From positions 2,976,001 to 3,040,000 of the forward strand of contig CP064963.1 in the NCBI GenBank assembly GCA_016699165.1: a stretch of 64,000 nt of DNA, written 5' to 3'. The notes below the pieces were generated by a model that was not told the origin of the DNA, made no database searches, and saw only the letters and a program-made list of their open reading frames with translations. This document shows, in pieces, positions 42,080 to 51,601 of this stretch; the stretch's first letter is position 1; each line of letters begins with the position of its first letter. This DNA is from Candidatus Melainabacteria bacterium (GTDB lineage Bacteria; Cyanobacteriota; Vampirovibrionia; Obscuribacterales; Obscuribacteraceae). Position numbers and translations under genes: made by a program.

Positions 42080-44752
42080 ATGCAAGAAAAATTGAACAGG
42101 TCCAAGCTAGTTCGTCGCCATGCGGTACCACTGCGTCGCTCGCAACAAAGACAGCATCTACCCAATAATATGGACGATGTGGTCGATGACCTGTTTGAAA
42201 TTCGCCACCTTATTAATGATCTTGCTGGTGTAGAAGATGCGCCCGGTTGGTTCTACACTAATTATAAGCAAGAGGTACAGGCGCTCAAATCGCGCCACAG
42301 ACGTCTTCTTGACCTTATTGAGAAAGCTAGTAAATATAGCTCGAATGAAACTCTCAACAACATCCTTATAGAAGTACGGGTTGAATATCTGGCACTCAAA
42401 AATGCCATTCGCAACGCTTATCGTCAGAAAGGCACCGCGCTCTGTCTGGGCGATTGGCAAAGCCCAATTTATGATGCTACATACGAAGCTGGTCAGAATC
42501 GGCTGACTAATGGCGTGGCAGAGCACGTGCTCGACTACAAACGCGACGGTCATCTTGATGCGATTGCTTACGAAAAAGAATATGTTGAAGAATATCTTTC
42601 GCATTTAGGTTGCAAAAATCTCAAAGCGTATTTGTCGAACAGTGGCATGGGCTCGTTCAGCACTGCCATTCAGTGGATTGCACACGAATCGAATATTGCT
42701 ACAAACGTTCGCGCGATGGCTGTTATGCCAATGTATTTTGAAAATATTCATCTGGCACGTGGCTATTTCCAGGATCTAATTCAAGTCGATATGAGCGCAC
42801 AGGGCATAAGCCTGCTTGCTTCATTGCGTTTGAACAAGCCAAATTTAGTGATATGCGACAACGTGACAAACTGCGGCGAAGTGATGTTCCACGATGTCGA
42901 TACCGTTCTCAAATGGGCTAAAGAAGAAACAAGTGAGCCTGTCACCTTGCTCATAGATACAACTTGTTTGCCTGTGTTCTTGATGCCTTACGGCTGGCTT
43001 GCGGACTTGCCTGAGCATGTATCAGTAATAATGATTGAAAGTCTGGCTAAATATCACCAGTTCGGTATGGACACCGTCACTGGTGGCATCATGATGGCTC
43101 AAATGAGCGAGGCTTCACATAGCAGTTTCGCTAAAGCAAGAGCCAGATTTGGAGCCAATATTTCTGACTCCAGTGTAGGCGCTTTGCCGCAGCCGAATTA
43201 CTCGCGCTTGGAGCGTCGCATGAAACGTCATGCTCGCAATACAAGTATAGTGGCTCGTGCACTGCAATCAATTTCGCAAAACGAAAAGGGCATTATTCAA
43301 TCTGTATCGTGGCTTGACGAGAAGCTTTCGCCCGACAGTATTGCCGTTAACCTTCCCTGGTTCACAGGTACATGTTTGACTGTGCGTATGCAAGAAGGTT
43401 TTAAATCTATTCCGCAGTATCGCGAATTCGAATACAAAGTTATGGAGAAGTCACGCGAATATGGCTTACCCATTGCTTTGAGCACAAGTTTTGGATTTGA
43501 TACGACAAGACTTTATGTTACGGCTCCTGCTACTAAATTTGAGCCGCCTTTCTTGCGCATCTCGATAGGAACAGAAACATCTAGTCAGATAGCCACTTTT
43601 GTGCGCATTCTTGAAGAAGTAAATACTGAGCTTGGCAAAACAATGAAACCAAGCATAGTGGCAAATGAGACCGCTCAAGAAAAAATTGCAGTCGCCAAGC
43701 CTAGAGTAGAAGTGGTTAGCGACTCCAAAATACAATCGAGCGTGTTTCTTGGTGATAAGGCACTGCAAAATTATTTATCTCCTGCAAATATTGCTTGTCC
43801 GCCACTGGTCGAGCTTCCCGCTGATCTCAATCCGTATGCAAAAGACGGCGTGCGTATCATGGCTAAAATGATGCCGCTAGTTCCTTTGATGAATATCAAG
43901 TCTGTGCCAGCTTATTCGATGATGAGTGAAGCGTTTGCGCGCGGCGATTTGAGTGGCGTCAAAAACGTTATTGAGAGTTCTTCTTCTAATACAGTCCTGT
44001 CGCTGAGCGTGATATCGAGACTTTTCGGCATCGATAATACAGTCGCTCTTGTAGACGATTCAATAGCGCCAAGTTTGACTCGAATGCTCAGACTGTTTGG
44101 AATCGAGGTGTACAAACACCCAGGACCAGGACACGAGCTTTATGGCAAAGTGATGCCACGCAGCAGCCGCGCCACTGATTGCGGTGCGCAACCAGGCTGG
44201 ATTAATCCGGGTCAGTACGGCAATCCAGATAATCCAGAAGGATTTGCCAAATGGCTAGCACCTGATCTTTATAGACAGACTCAAGGCAAATTGGATATCT
44301 TGTCCTGTGCGCTTGGAACTTGCGGCACTATGGTTGGTGTCAGTCGCGGACTGCGCATGCACAATCCCGATATTAAAGTTGTGGCTTGTTGCCCCGGCGC
44401 AGGCGAGGTCATACCTGGTCCTCGCGAAAAAGCACAATTAAGCGATGTCACTTTCGACTGGCAAAACGTAGCCAACGCACGCTTCGAATTGGAAGCGACA
44501 GAAAGCTTTGCTGCTAGCGTAAAACTCTTACGCCGAGGCATTATGGGCGGACCAAGCTCTGGTATGAATTATGCCGGTTTGCTCAAATATCTTGAAACAC
44601 AAAAAGAAGCTGGACTTTTGAACCAGGATAAAGAGACGTGGAGCGTTTTCTTGTGTTGCGATTCACCATTGCCGCACGTCGAAGAATATTACGAGGCGCT
44701 TGGTGAGGACTTCTTCCCCTCCATTCACGGAGTCGATGAAGAGATTCTCTAA
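42080..44752 (+). CDS. Natural fusion of fold-type I and fold-type II PLP enzymes
   Basis: 890 residues. Residues ~60-530 resemble Cys/Met-metabolism (cystathionine gamma-synthase/lyase) enzymes, with the Schiff-base Lys324 in MIESLAKYHQFGMDTVTGG. Residues ~565-890 resemble cysteine synthase/cystathionine beta-synthase (fold type II): Lys607 in NIKSVPAYSMMSEA, Asn loop SSSNTVLSLS, and Gly-rich phosphate loop ALGTCGTMVGVSRGL. Both catalytic lysines are retained. The first ~60 residues are basic and unassigned. One chain could pass an intermediate between two PLP sites. The ATG 42080 is chosen over TTG 42014. Head gene of a tight operon. Confidence 0.82.
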   Translation: MQEKLNRSKLVRRHAVPLRRSQQRQHLPNNMDDVVDDLFEIRHLINDLAGVEDAPGWFYTNYKQEVQALKSRHRRLLDLIEKASKYSSNETLNNILIEVRVEYLALKNAIRNAYRQKGTALCLGDWQSPIYDATYEAGQNRLTNGVAEHVLDYKRDGHLDAIAYEKEYVEEYLSHLGCKNLKAYLSNSGMGSFSTAIQWIAHESNIATNVRAMAVMPMYFENIHLARGYFQDLIQVDMSAQGISLLASLRLNKPNLVICDNVTNCGEVMFHDVDTVLKWAKEETSEPVTLLIDTTCLPVFLMPYGWLADLPEHVSVIMIESLAKYHQFGMDTVTGGIMMAQMSEASHSSFAKARARFGANISDSSVGALPQPNYSRLERRMKRHARNTSIVARALQSISQNEKGIIQSVSWLDEKLSPDSIAVNLPWFTGTCLTVRMQEGFKSIPQYREFEYKVMEKSREYGLPIALSTSFGFDTTRLYVTAPATKFEPPFLRISIGTETSSQIATFVRILEEVNTELGKTMKPSIVANETAQEKIAVAKPRVEVVSDSKIQSSVFLGDKALQNYLSPANIACPPLVELPADLNPYAKDGVRIMAKMMPLVPLMNIKSVPAYSMMSEAFARGDLSGVKNVIESSSSNTVLSLSVISRLFGIDNTVALVDDSIAPSLTRMLRLFGIEVYKHPGPGHELYGKVMPRSSRATDCGAQPGWINPGQYGNPDNPEGFAKWLAPDLYRQTQGKLDILSCALGTCGTMVGVSRGLRMHNPDIKVVACCPGAGEVIPGPREKAQLSDVTFDWQNVANARFELEATESFAASVKLLRRGIMGGPSSGMNYAGLLKYLETQKEAGLLNQDKETWSVFLCCDSPLPHVEEYYEALGEDFFPSIHGVDEEIL

Positions 44753-44753
44753 A

Positions 44754-46163
44754 ATGGATAGAACGGCTACACTGACAGATTGCGCCCCTCCGCTTACAGC
44801 CAAGCTGGCTCCCTGGATGCGCAAGTTCATCGCTCAAAATCAAGGCAGTCCTGATTTTTACAGTAAGTTCGACCTGCCTGCCCATTTGATTTATGGCGAT
44901 GAGTTCAAGCGTAACGTTAGAGACCTCCAGGCGCCCATCAAAGAGCGTAATCTCAAAGGTGGCTTATACTTTGCTCGCAAGGCAAACAAACTGCCTTGGT
45001 TGGTCGAACTCGCCAAACAAGAAGATCTCGGCATCGACACAGCTAGTCTTGGCGAGGTGCGCGAAACCATCGCACTTGGCGTTCACCCCTCCAAAGTTGT
45101 AATTACAGCCATTGGCAAGCAAGATGAATTGGTTGATTTGGCAATTTCTAAAGGTTGCCTTTTAATAATAGACAATGAAGACGAATTGAAATTGATTCAA
45201 GCCCACGCCGAAAAGCTTGGTCGTAAAGCTAGAGTTGGACTGCGATTTAGTGGATTTCAAACCGCCGATAGAATTGTTTTCAGCCGTTTTGGCTTACCAG
45301 TCGAAGATTTCAAACTGGTGTTTAATCAGCTAGATAAAAATCTAGTCGATGTAGAAAATCTTCATGCCCACATAGATAGATACGATACGAACGAGCGTGC
45401 CTGTGCCGCTTTTCGTTTGCTCAAAATAATTGATTGGGCGCGCGGCGAAGGCTTTGATATTAAATCAATTGATTTGGGCGGCGGCATTTTGATGCGCTAC
45501 TTGGATAGTGAAAGCCAGTGGCAAGACTTTCAAGACTCGCTTCTAGACTCGGTCAAAGGAAAGCGTCCTTATTTTACCTGGCTCAATGATGGACTTGGAT
45601 ATAACAGATTTGGCGATGAAATAGTTGGCAAGCCAGACTTGTATCCGGCCTGGAATAATTTGTCTAAAGAGCGTTTTATCAGTGCTGTTTTGGACGATAC
45701 ACAAAACGGCGAAGTGTTGCACAAAGCTTTTAACGCGCGCAACGTCGAACTGTATTTTGAGCCTGGTCGTTGTTTGATGGACAATGTGGGCATGACGCTT
45801 GCACGCGTCACTTATCGCAAGCGCGATACGCTCGGCAACTGGCTGCTTGGTGTCAATGTCAATCGAATGAATGTAAGACCTTTTAGAGCAGAGTTTATTT
45901 GCGACCCCATATTTATGCGTCAAAACAAAGAAGGCAAGCGCTTCGACCAAGGCGCTTATATTGTCGGTAATTTGTGCTCAGAAAGCGATTTGCTCTATCG
46001 TCGCAAAATAGCTTTAGACGTGCTGCCCGAGCCGAAGGATGTAATTTGTTTTCCGAACACTGGCGGCTATTTGATGCATCACATGGAAATAGGTACTCAT
46101 GGAGACCCACTTCCGGTCAATATTTTGCTTGATCAAAACTTACGTGAAGTAGAAAGGATTTAA
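44754..46163 (+). CDS. Fold-type III PLP decarboxylase-like enzyme
   Basis: 469 residues, alanine-racemase fold group IV (diaminopimelate/ornithine decarboxylase-like). Lys76 in LYFARKANKLPW binds PLP; the C-terminal active-site Cys is in GNLCSESDLL and a phosphate-loop Gly-rich region occurs at DLGGGILMRYLDS. Siderophore enzymes such as SbnH/AcsE belong to this group, but the substrate here is unknown. Starts 1 bp after the fusion-gene stop. C-terminus includes FPNTGGYLMHHMEIGTHGDPLP. Confidence 0.85.
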   Translation: MDRTATLTDCAPPLTAKLAPWMRKFIAQNQGSPDFYSKFDLPAHLIYGDEFKRNVRDLQAPIKERNLKGGLYFARKANKLPWLVELAKQEDLGIDTASLGEVRETIALGVHPSKVVITAIGKQDELVDLAISKGCLLIIDNEDELKLIQAHAEKLGRKARVGLRFSGFQTADRIVFSRFGLPVEDFKLVFNQLDKNLVDVENLHAHIDRYDTNERACAAFRLLKIIDWARGEGFDIKSIDLGGGILMRYLDSESQWQDFQDSLLDSVKGKRPYFTWLNDGLGYNRFGDEIVGKPDLYPAWNNLSKERFISAVLDDTQNGEVLHKAFNARNVELYFEPGRCLMDNVGMTLARVTYRKRDTLGNWLLGVNVNRMNVRPFRAEFICDPIFMRQNKEGKRFDQGAYIVGNLCSESDLLYRRKIALDVLPEPKDVICFPNTGGYLMHHMEIGTHGDPLPVNILLDQNLREVERI

Positions 46164-46171
46164 ATAACCAT

Positions 46172-46921
46172 ATGACTAATGGTAACGGTAGAAACAAACT
46201 AAAAGTGATTTCGGGTGCACGCAAAGTAGCGGTGGTTACTGGTGCTGGACGCGGCATTGGACGTGCCATGCTCGACATTTTGCAGCAGCGAGGATATCTT
46301 GTAGTCGCAGTAGTGCGCAGTTTGTCCGATGTTCGCGAATTATTCTCAATAGCGCCCCACGACATATTGCCAATTCGTGCAGATGTGACCGAACCTTCGA
46401 CTGAGCAAGTCTTGCGCGAATTTCTCGATGGGCAGGTCGATAAAGTGGATTTGCTTATAAACAACGCCGGATTTGGTGCCTCCGCATATGGTGTTGAAGG
46501 CATGAAGTACGAAGAGTTAGATCGTGTCTTGCAAGTTCATTGTTATGGTCCGATACGCTGTGTAAGAGCCTGTCTGCCTTTCTTGAGAAACTCAGATGGT
46601 GCGACCATTTTGAATATTTCGTCCCGCTTCGCCTCGCTTGAATGGGTGGCGAATCAAGAGGTGCCTGGCGACGAAGCCACTTATCCTTATAGAATCGGCA
46701 AGGCGGCACTGAACATGTTTACTTCATGCTTAGCGGTCGAACTCGAACCAGAAAATATTCGAGTCTTATCCATTGACCCAGGAAAAGTAAAAACCAGATT
46801 TGGTCCCAAAGACGCAGACACAGAGCCAGCAGAGGCTGCTCAAGCCATAATTGATTTGGCGGAAAACAACGAAAAGACAGGATTGTTCTTGCACGCATCA
46901 GGAGATAAATTGCCATGGTAG
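46172..46921 (+). CDS. Short-chain dehydrogenase/reductase
   Basis: 249-residue classical SDR: cofactor loop TGAGRGIGRA (residues ~21-30), NNAGFG, catalytic Ser in ILNISSRFAS and Tyr-x3-Lys in YPYRIGKAAL. It reduces or oxidises a carbonyl/alcohol with NAD(P); substrate unknown. Stops 7 bp inside the next gene (46915 start), an overlap consistent with a single pathway. It sits between the decarboxylase-like and second fold-I PLP gene. Confidence 0.9.
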   Translation: MTNGNGRNKLKVISGARKVAVVTGAGRGIGRAMLDILQQRGYLVVAVVRSLSDVRELFSIAPHDILPIRADVTEPSTEQVLREFLDGQVDKVDLLINNAGFGASAYGVEGMKYEELDRVLQVHCYGPIRCVRACLPFLRNSDGATILNISSRFASLEWVANQEVPGDEATYPYRIGKAALNMFTSCLAVELEPENIRVLSIDPGKVKTRFGPKDADTEPAEAAQAIIDLAENNEKTGLFLHASGDKLPW

Positions 46922-48096
46922 AACTGCACAAAGAAAAGAAAAGCGCAAAGGCGGCCCCAAAGCGCGTCTGGGAAGTGAAGCCAGGCAACGAACCTTTTGT
47001 GGTTCCGTCGTATGAGACTATTAGTTTCTCATTGCCCACAGTGCAAAGCTGGGAAGATTTCATCAAAGGCACAGGCGAGGGCTGGTGCTATTTGTCAGAT
47101 AGCAACCCCAGTCTTTCAGCACTTGAAGCTTTGCTTGCAAAAACGCAAAAACAAGAATGCTGTTGGGTAACAAGTACTGGTAAGTCGGCTATCGCAGCCA
47201 CTCTTCAAGCCTTGCTCAAAGCGGGCGATCATTTGATTTTATTCAAAGAAGGATATAAATCCACTCGCTTGTTTGCTGAGAGTATTTTGAAAAAATTCGG
47301 CGTTGAGGTCACACTCATAAATGCTGATGACGTCAAAAACTTGACCAGTTATATCAAGCCTGGCAAGACCAAAGTTATGGTGCTTGAATCGCCTACAAAC
47401 CCGATGACTCGAGTTATAGATTTAAATTATTGCGCTGCAGTGGCGCGCGAACACAATGTCTTAACTGTAATGGATAACAGCTTAGCCGGTCTGCATCAAC
47501 ATAGCGAAATTCCAGTTGATGTGATTGTTCACTCTTTGTCCAAATACGCATCCGGCGTGGGCGACGTCATGGGCGGAGCAGTGCTTGGCACCACTGAGCG
47601 TGTGAAGGCAATTAAAAATGCAAATGTCTGGAACACAGACACCATGAGCTCGCACTCTGCTGTTGAAATCTGGAAAGGAATGCAAACGTATAGATTGCGC
47701 GTAGACAAACAAGCCGAAAATGCCATGGCTATTGCTCAATTTTTGGAATCGCATCCAAATGTAAGTCGCGTGCTTTATCCAGGACTGGCTAGCCATCCGG
47801 ATCATGCCACTGCTAAGAAACAAATGATCGACTTTGGATCTGTACTTATTTTTGATGTGAAAGGCTCAACCGAAGACATGCGCAATGCAGTCGACAAGTT
47901 AGAAGTATTCAAAATTGCCTTTGGAACTGGGTTTACGCAATCTATTGCAAATCCGGCCTGGCTCTTTTACGCTCGCTCTTTTCCTGAAACACAAGAAGGT
48001 ATCTCGGCCATTAATGAAACGACAGTGCGTTTGTCTATCGGCATAGAACCAGCAGCGGAGCTAATTGCTGACTTGAAACAAGCATTAGAAAAATAA
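46915..48096 (+). CDS. Cys/Met-metabolism-type PLP enzyme (fold type I)
   Basis: 393 residues in the trans-sulfuration enzyme family (gamma-synthase/lyase). TSTGKSAIAATLQALLKAGDH, substrate-phosphate loop ESPTNPMTRVID, Schiff-base Lys in VHSLSKYASGVGDVMGGAVLG, and the C-terminal SIGIEPAAELIADLKQAL are typical. It is a second fold-I enzyme distinct from the fused copy. Overlaps the SDR gene by 7 bp and is followed 9 bp later by the FAD protein. Confidence 0.9.
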   Translation: MVELHKEKKSAKAAPKRVWEVKPGNEPFVVPSYETISFSLPTVQSWEDFIKGTGEGWCYLSDSNPSLSALEALLAKTQKQECCWVTSTGKSAIAATLQALLKAGDHLILFKEGYKSTRLFAESILKKFGVEVTLINADDVKNLTSYIKPGKTKVMVLESPTNPMTRVIDLNYCAAVAREHNVLTVMDNSLAGLHQHSEIPVDVIVHSLSKYASGVGDVMGGAVLGTTERVKAIKNANVWNTDTMSSHSAVEIWKGMQTYRLRVDKQAENAMAIAQFLESHPNVSRVLYPGLASHPDHATAKKQMIDFGSVLIFDVKGSTEDMRNAVDKLEVFKIAFGTGFTQSIANPAWLFYARSFPETQEGISAINETTVRLSIGIEPAAELIADLKQALEK

Positions 48097-48105
48097 GACT
48101 CAAAC

Positions 48106-49260
48106 ATGCAAGACAAAAGTGATATCTGGATTTTGGGCGGTGGAATAAGCGGTTTATCAACTGCTATTTTGTTGCAGCAAGCCGGATATAAAACGAGCAT
48201 TTTGTCTGATTTGAATTTTGATGTGCCGACTAATTATGCGATGGCGTCTGCTTATCCGCATAATTTACAAATTCAAAATCTTGACCAAATAAGTGAAGAC
48301 TCACAGAATCTATTCGCTAAACTGGCTCAAAATGCTCGCTCTGGACTTTTGATCCATCGCATCTACGAAGTGTTTGAACAAGAGCCTGAATTGGCACCAC
48401 TTGGCGATAAGCGTATGCAGTTTCAAACTTTTGATGGACCGGTCGAAAAATTGAAGATGACCATCAAGCCTCCGTTTCGCACCGGGGCAACTTATTTGTA
48501 TGGTTATACTTTTAAAACTTACTTCGCCGACATGCCTGTCTACATGGATTTTTTGTGGGACTGGTATGAAACTCTTGGCGGATTGCTCGTGCATAAGAAA
48601 GTGACGCCAGAAATTATCAAAGAGGCAAGCGGCAAAATAGTCATCAACTGTCTTGGTCTTGGTAGCTTGAAAGTTTTCGAAGATAAGTCACCGTTAAATG
48701 TTGTGCGCGGCAAACAAGTGCTTGTGCCTAAAGCACCAATAATTACTGGTGCAGAAAATATCCCGATGGCTTACAACTACACACCAAGCGCCGATGTCTT
48801 CAGTCGCGCTGACGGTAATCCTGAATATGTTCATTTCTTCTCGCGCAACGATGGCTGGCTTCTTGGTCAGACTCGCGAGCCTGGCTCGTTAGATCAAGCA
48901 GGCAAGTGGGTTGGCGATGCTGTCAAAGGCGAGGAGGTCATGGTAGGCGGTGTTTTTATTCCAGAGCCAATATTGTCTTTGAATAATGACTTGCTCAAAA
49001 ACTGGGTCGGCTACGATTTAAAATCGAAACAAACACAGATGCAAGGTCGAGTAGGTCTGCGCTATTACAGAGACTCACAAAATAGTGGAGTTCGACTTGA
49101 GTTAGAAAATATCGATGGCGTTTCGTGTGTGCATAACTATGGACACGGCGGCTCAGGAATAACAATGTCCTGGGGTTGCGCCAAGCGATGCGTCGACCTG
49201 GTCAATTCAATGACCGGCAAATTTAGTAATTTATCCGCAGTAAAGAACGAAAATTTCTAG
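48106..49260 (+). CDS. DAO-family FAD-dependent oxidoreductase
   Basis: 384 residues: N-terminal FAD motif GGGISGLSTAILLQQAGYKT and a C-terminal NYGHGGSGITMSWGCAKRCVDL, the D-amino-acid oxidase/glycine oxidase signature. Expected to oxidise an amine or amino acid to an imine with FAD. Last gene of the operon; all six steps from the fusion to this gene are compatible with an amino-acid-derived product. The last 30 bp run into a convergent small membrane-protein gene. A second DAO-family protein lies 3 kb further on in a GC-rich cassette. Confidence 0.9.
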   Translation: MQDKSDIWILGGGISGLSTAILLQQAGYKTSILSDLNFDVPTNYAMASAYPHNLQIQNLDQISEDSQNLFAKLAQNARSGLLIHRIYEVFEQEPELAPLGDKRMQFQTFDGPVEKLKMTIKPPFRTGATYLYGYTFKTYFADMPVYMDFLWDWYETLGGLLVHKKVTPEIIKEASGKIVINCLGLGSLKVFEDKSPLNVVRGKQVLVPKAPIITGAENIPMAYNYTPSADVFSRADGNPEYVHFFSRNDGWLLGQTREPGSLDQAGKWVGDAVKGEEVMVGGVFIPEPILSLNNDLLKNWVGYDLKSKQTQMQGRVGLRYYRDSQNSGVRLELENIDGVSCVHNYGHGGSGITMSWGCAKRCVDLVNSMTGKFSNLSAVKNENF

Positions 49261-49485
49261 AAGCGAGAAGACCCAGATGAAGGGCACCGCCAGTGACAGA
49301 CCGACGTCCCAGCCCCAGTTGATTGCAGTGCCTTCGCGCCAGTCGCAATACCACCAGACGGCGTTGAAAAAAATGCTGGAGGTCCAACCCATGATTCCGC
49401 AAAGGAAAACGACCAATAATATGACGACCCAGAAGTCCACTAGCAGCTCCTGTTTGGGCAACTCGATAAATCTACTGTAGCTCAT
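49231..49485 (-). CDS. Small membrane protein
   Basis: 84 residues with two clear transmembrane helices (FWVVILLVVFLCGIMGW; VGLSLAVPFIWVFSLLEIFVLYC) and an aromatic-rich loop. No family recognised. It converges on and overlaps the end of the DAO-like gene by 30 bp, which is awkward but possible. Codon GC is intermediate. It could alternatively be an antisense-overlapping decoy open frame. Confidence 0.5.
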   Translation of the reverse strand: MSYSRFIELPKQELLVDFWVVILLVVFLCGIMGWTSSIFFNAVWWYCDWREGTAINWGWDVGLSLAVPFIWVFSLLEIFVLYCG

Positions 49486-49577
49486 TTCAAGAGGATGTCC
49501 AGCCTATAATGCGCCTTTTGACGATTAAAAAAAACACATATTTTTCAAGTGGTCATCGAAGCTAGAATAATTGAACT

Positions 49578-50357
49578 ATGTCAAACGGCTCTCTTACTGG
49601 CATTTACATCTATCCCGTCAAAAGTTGTGGGTCTATTTCTGTGTCCGAAATTCACGGTAATCAATCCGGATTGGAAGGTGATAGGCAATGGGTATTTTTA
49701 GGTGGCGGCGATAACGTGCTTACTCAACGCGATTATGCAAGCATGGCACTCATACAGCCAACTTTACTTAATGAGAACGGTTGCAAACTTCAACTCGAAG
49801 CACCAAATATGCCACCGATAAAGGTAGAACATCGCGAAAATAAAGACCAATTTTGCGAAATTGATCTCTGGGACAATGATCGCAGCGGCTTTGATCAGGG
49901 CGATGAAATAGCAGAATGGATAAGCGAATATCTTAAAACTGAGGCGCGTTTGCTTTATACAAAAGTAGATCACACTCAAGACGCTCGCTATGTCGACTGC
50001 TCGCCCTTACTTATAATTTCTGAAGAGAGCCTCAACCAGCTCAATACGCAAGTTGACGAACCTGTAAGAATGAGTCGATTCAGACCATCTTTAGTAGTTA
50101 AGGGCCTTGGCGAATACGTCGAAGACAAGGCTTTTGCCTTGACTATAGGACATGTTGAGCTATCGGCAATGAAATTGTGTGGTCGTTGCGTCATGATAAA
50201 TATCGATCAAGAACAAGGCGTATTAACAGGCTCCGAGCCGCTACGTACTTTGAGCAAATATAGAAAAGAAGGCAGCAAAGTAATGTTCGGTCGTTACTTT
50301 GAATGTGCTTCAGATTTTAATTTGAAGCTGGATATGCCTGTTTCGGTCGAAATTTAG
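49578..50357 (+). CDS. MOSC-domain protein
   Basis: 259 residues: N-terminal MOSC beta-barrel (SLTGIYIYPVKSCGSISVSE and GLEGDRQWVFLGGGDNVLTQRD) and a C-terminal MOSC core with the conserved Cys-containing CGRCVMINIDQEQGVLTGSEPLRTLSKYR. Such proteins (YcbX, mARC-like) transfer sulfur to, or carry, molybdenum cofactor and reduce N-hydroxylated compounds. Overlaps the end of the transporter gene by 4 bp, convergently. Could serve N-oxidised products of the neighbouring PLP operon; this is conjecture. Confidence 0.9.
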   Translation: MSNGSLTGIYIYPVKSCGSISVSEIHGNQSGLEGDRQWVFLGGGDNVLTQRDYASMALIQPTLLNENGCKLQLEAPNMPPIKVEHRENKDQFCEIDLWDNDRSGFDQGDEIAEWISEYLKTEARLLYTKVDHTQDARYVDCSPLLIISEESLNQLNTQVDEPVRMSRFRPSLVVKGLGEYVEDKAFALTIGHVELSAMKLCGRCVMINIDQEQGVLTGSEPLRTLSKYRKEGSKVMFGRYFECASDFNLKLDMPVSVEI

Positions 50358-51601
50358 TCTGGTTCTTCCGATTCTTTTTTGTGGTCTGGAATAAATGGAA
50401 TCAAAAGCAATGACAAGATCGGCATGATTGCTGTAATGACAGCCAGTGGTGCAATTTGCTCATTGAACATTTTGACGAATAGAAAACCGCCCACATGATT
50501 GGCAGACGATGTGGCAAGATTGCGAAAAGAGACCATCAAAGCCATAATTGAAACTTCTGTTCCTTTGGGGCAGACTCTACTTGCAAGGCAGTAAATAGAA
50601 AGTATTACCCAATTGTTCGCCATGCCTCTGATTAGTTCAAGGATGGCGCCCGTTTCGGGGGTGCTTAAAAATAGCCAGGAAGACGCGGCGATGGAGCATG
50701 TGATCATCACAGTTAATGCCTCCACTTTTGGTGGCATATTTCTAGTTACTAGATTGTATGAAATTGCGCCTAGCAGCATTCCTGCGGCATTCCATCCCGC
50801 TAATTGACCTATGATATCTTGTGAGAATTTGAGAGTCTCAGATTCAAAGACATAAAGCGGAGTTCCATATGTTGGGTAAAAGCTCCAGAGAAAAGAGAAG
50901 GCCGCGATAAACCATAGTTGTTTGGTGTTAAAAGCTCGTTTGAATGATGTTTTTGTTTTCTCGAATAATTCTTTGTTTAATTGCGATTTTTCTTCCTTGA
51001 CCAAAATCATGGTCAATATTGCCACCACAGTTGATGGCAAGACCGCTAAAAAAGCGCAATAATCAAACGCCTTGAAGGGCTCGCAAGTCTGACAAATTTT
51101 GCCGCCCACTAGCGCCGCTAGTATAGATGCGGAGTAATAACATATTTGCTGAACAGAAAAATAGAGCCTATTTTTGTTGCCTCCCCTATCCGACTGAACG
51201 GCAAGACCAATATAAATAGCTGTAGACATTGACATGCAGACTGCGGTGACCAGTATTGATGCTACTACATATGGTGGCGTAGGGGCGAGCGTGGCAAGCA
51301 TGAATGCAATGGCTGCTGTGACATTGGCTAGAATTAGATAACTCTTGCGTCTGTAGCCAAATAGGGGCAGGAAATCGCACACTATTCCAAAGAGTGGTTT
51401 CATCACCCACGGTATCATGAATAGTGCCATATAGCTGGCCACAACGTCTGGTTTCCAGTGCAGACCTTTCAAGAAATAGTATTGAAGCGGTTGCGCCATG
51501 ATGTTGTACTGGGCACAAGCAAATCCGTTGCCCAAATATGTGATAGCGAAATACCACAAAAGTTTGTCGCTGATTAAGCGGTGTTTTTTTTGACCGGTCA
51601 C
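50354..51601 (-). CDS. Folate/biopterin-type (BT1 family) membrane transporter
   Basis: 415 residues, about 12 transmembrane helices. Matches the BT1/folate-biopterin transporter branch of the MFS found in cyanobacteria, plants and kinetoplastids: IAMFMIPWVMKPLFGIVCDFLPLFGYRRKSYLIL and the GLHWKPDVVASYMALFMIPW start. Substrate could be a pterin, folate or a related amino-acid product. The start is a GTG; a hairpin GTTTCC / GGAAAC lies just upstream and contains the GAAAGGA ribosome site, which may limit translation. Confidence 0.88.
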   Translation of the reverse strand: MTGQKKHRLISDKLLWYFAITYLGNGFACAQYNIMAQPLQYYFLKGLHWKPDVVASYMALFMIPWVMKPLFGIVCDFLPLFGYRRKSYLILANVTAAIAFMLATLAPTPPYVVASILVTAVCMSMSTAIYIGLAVQSDRGGNKNRLYFSVQQICYYSASILAALVGGKICQTCEPFKAFDYCAFLAVLPSTVVAILTMILVKEEKSQLNKELFEKTKTSFKRAFNTKQLWFIAAFSFLWSFYPTYGTPLYVFESETLKFSQDIIGQLAGWNAAGMLLGAISYNLVTRNMPPKVEALTVMITCSIAASSWLFLSTPETGAILELIRGMANNWVILSIYCLASRVCPKGTEVSIMALMVSFRNLATSSANHVGGFLFVKMFNEQIAPLAVITAIMPILSLLLIPFIPDHKKESEEPD

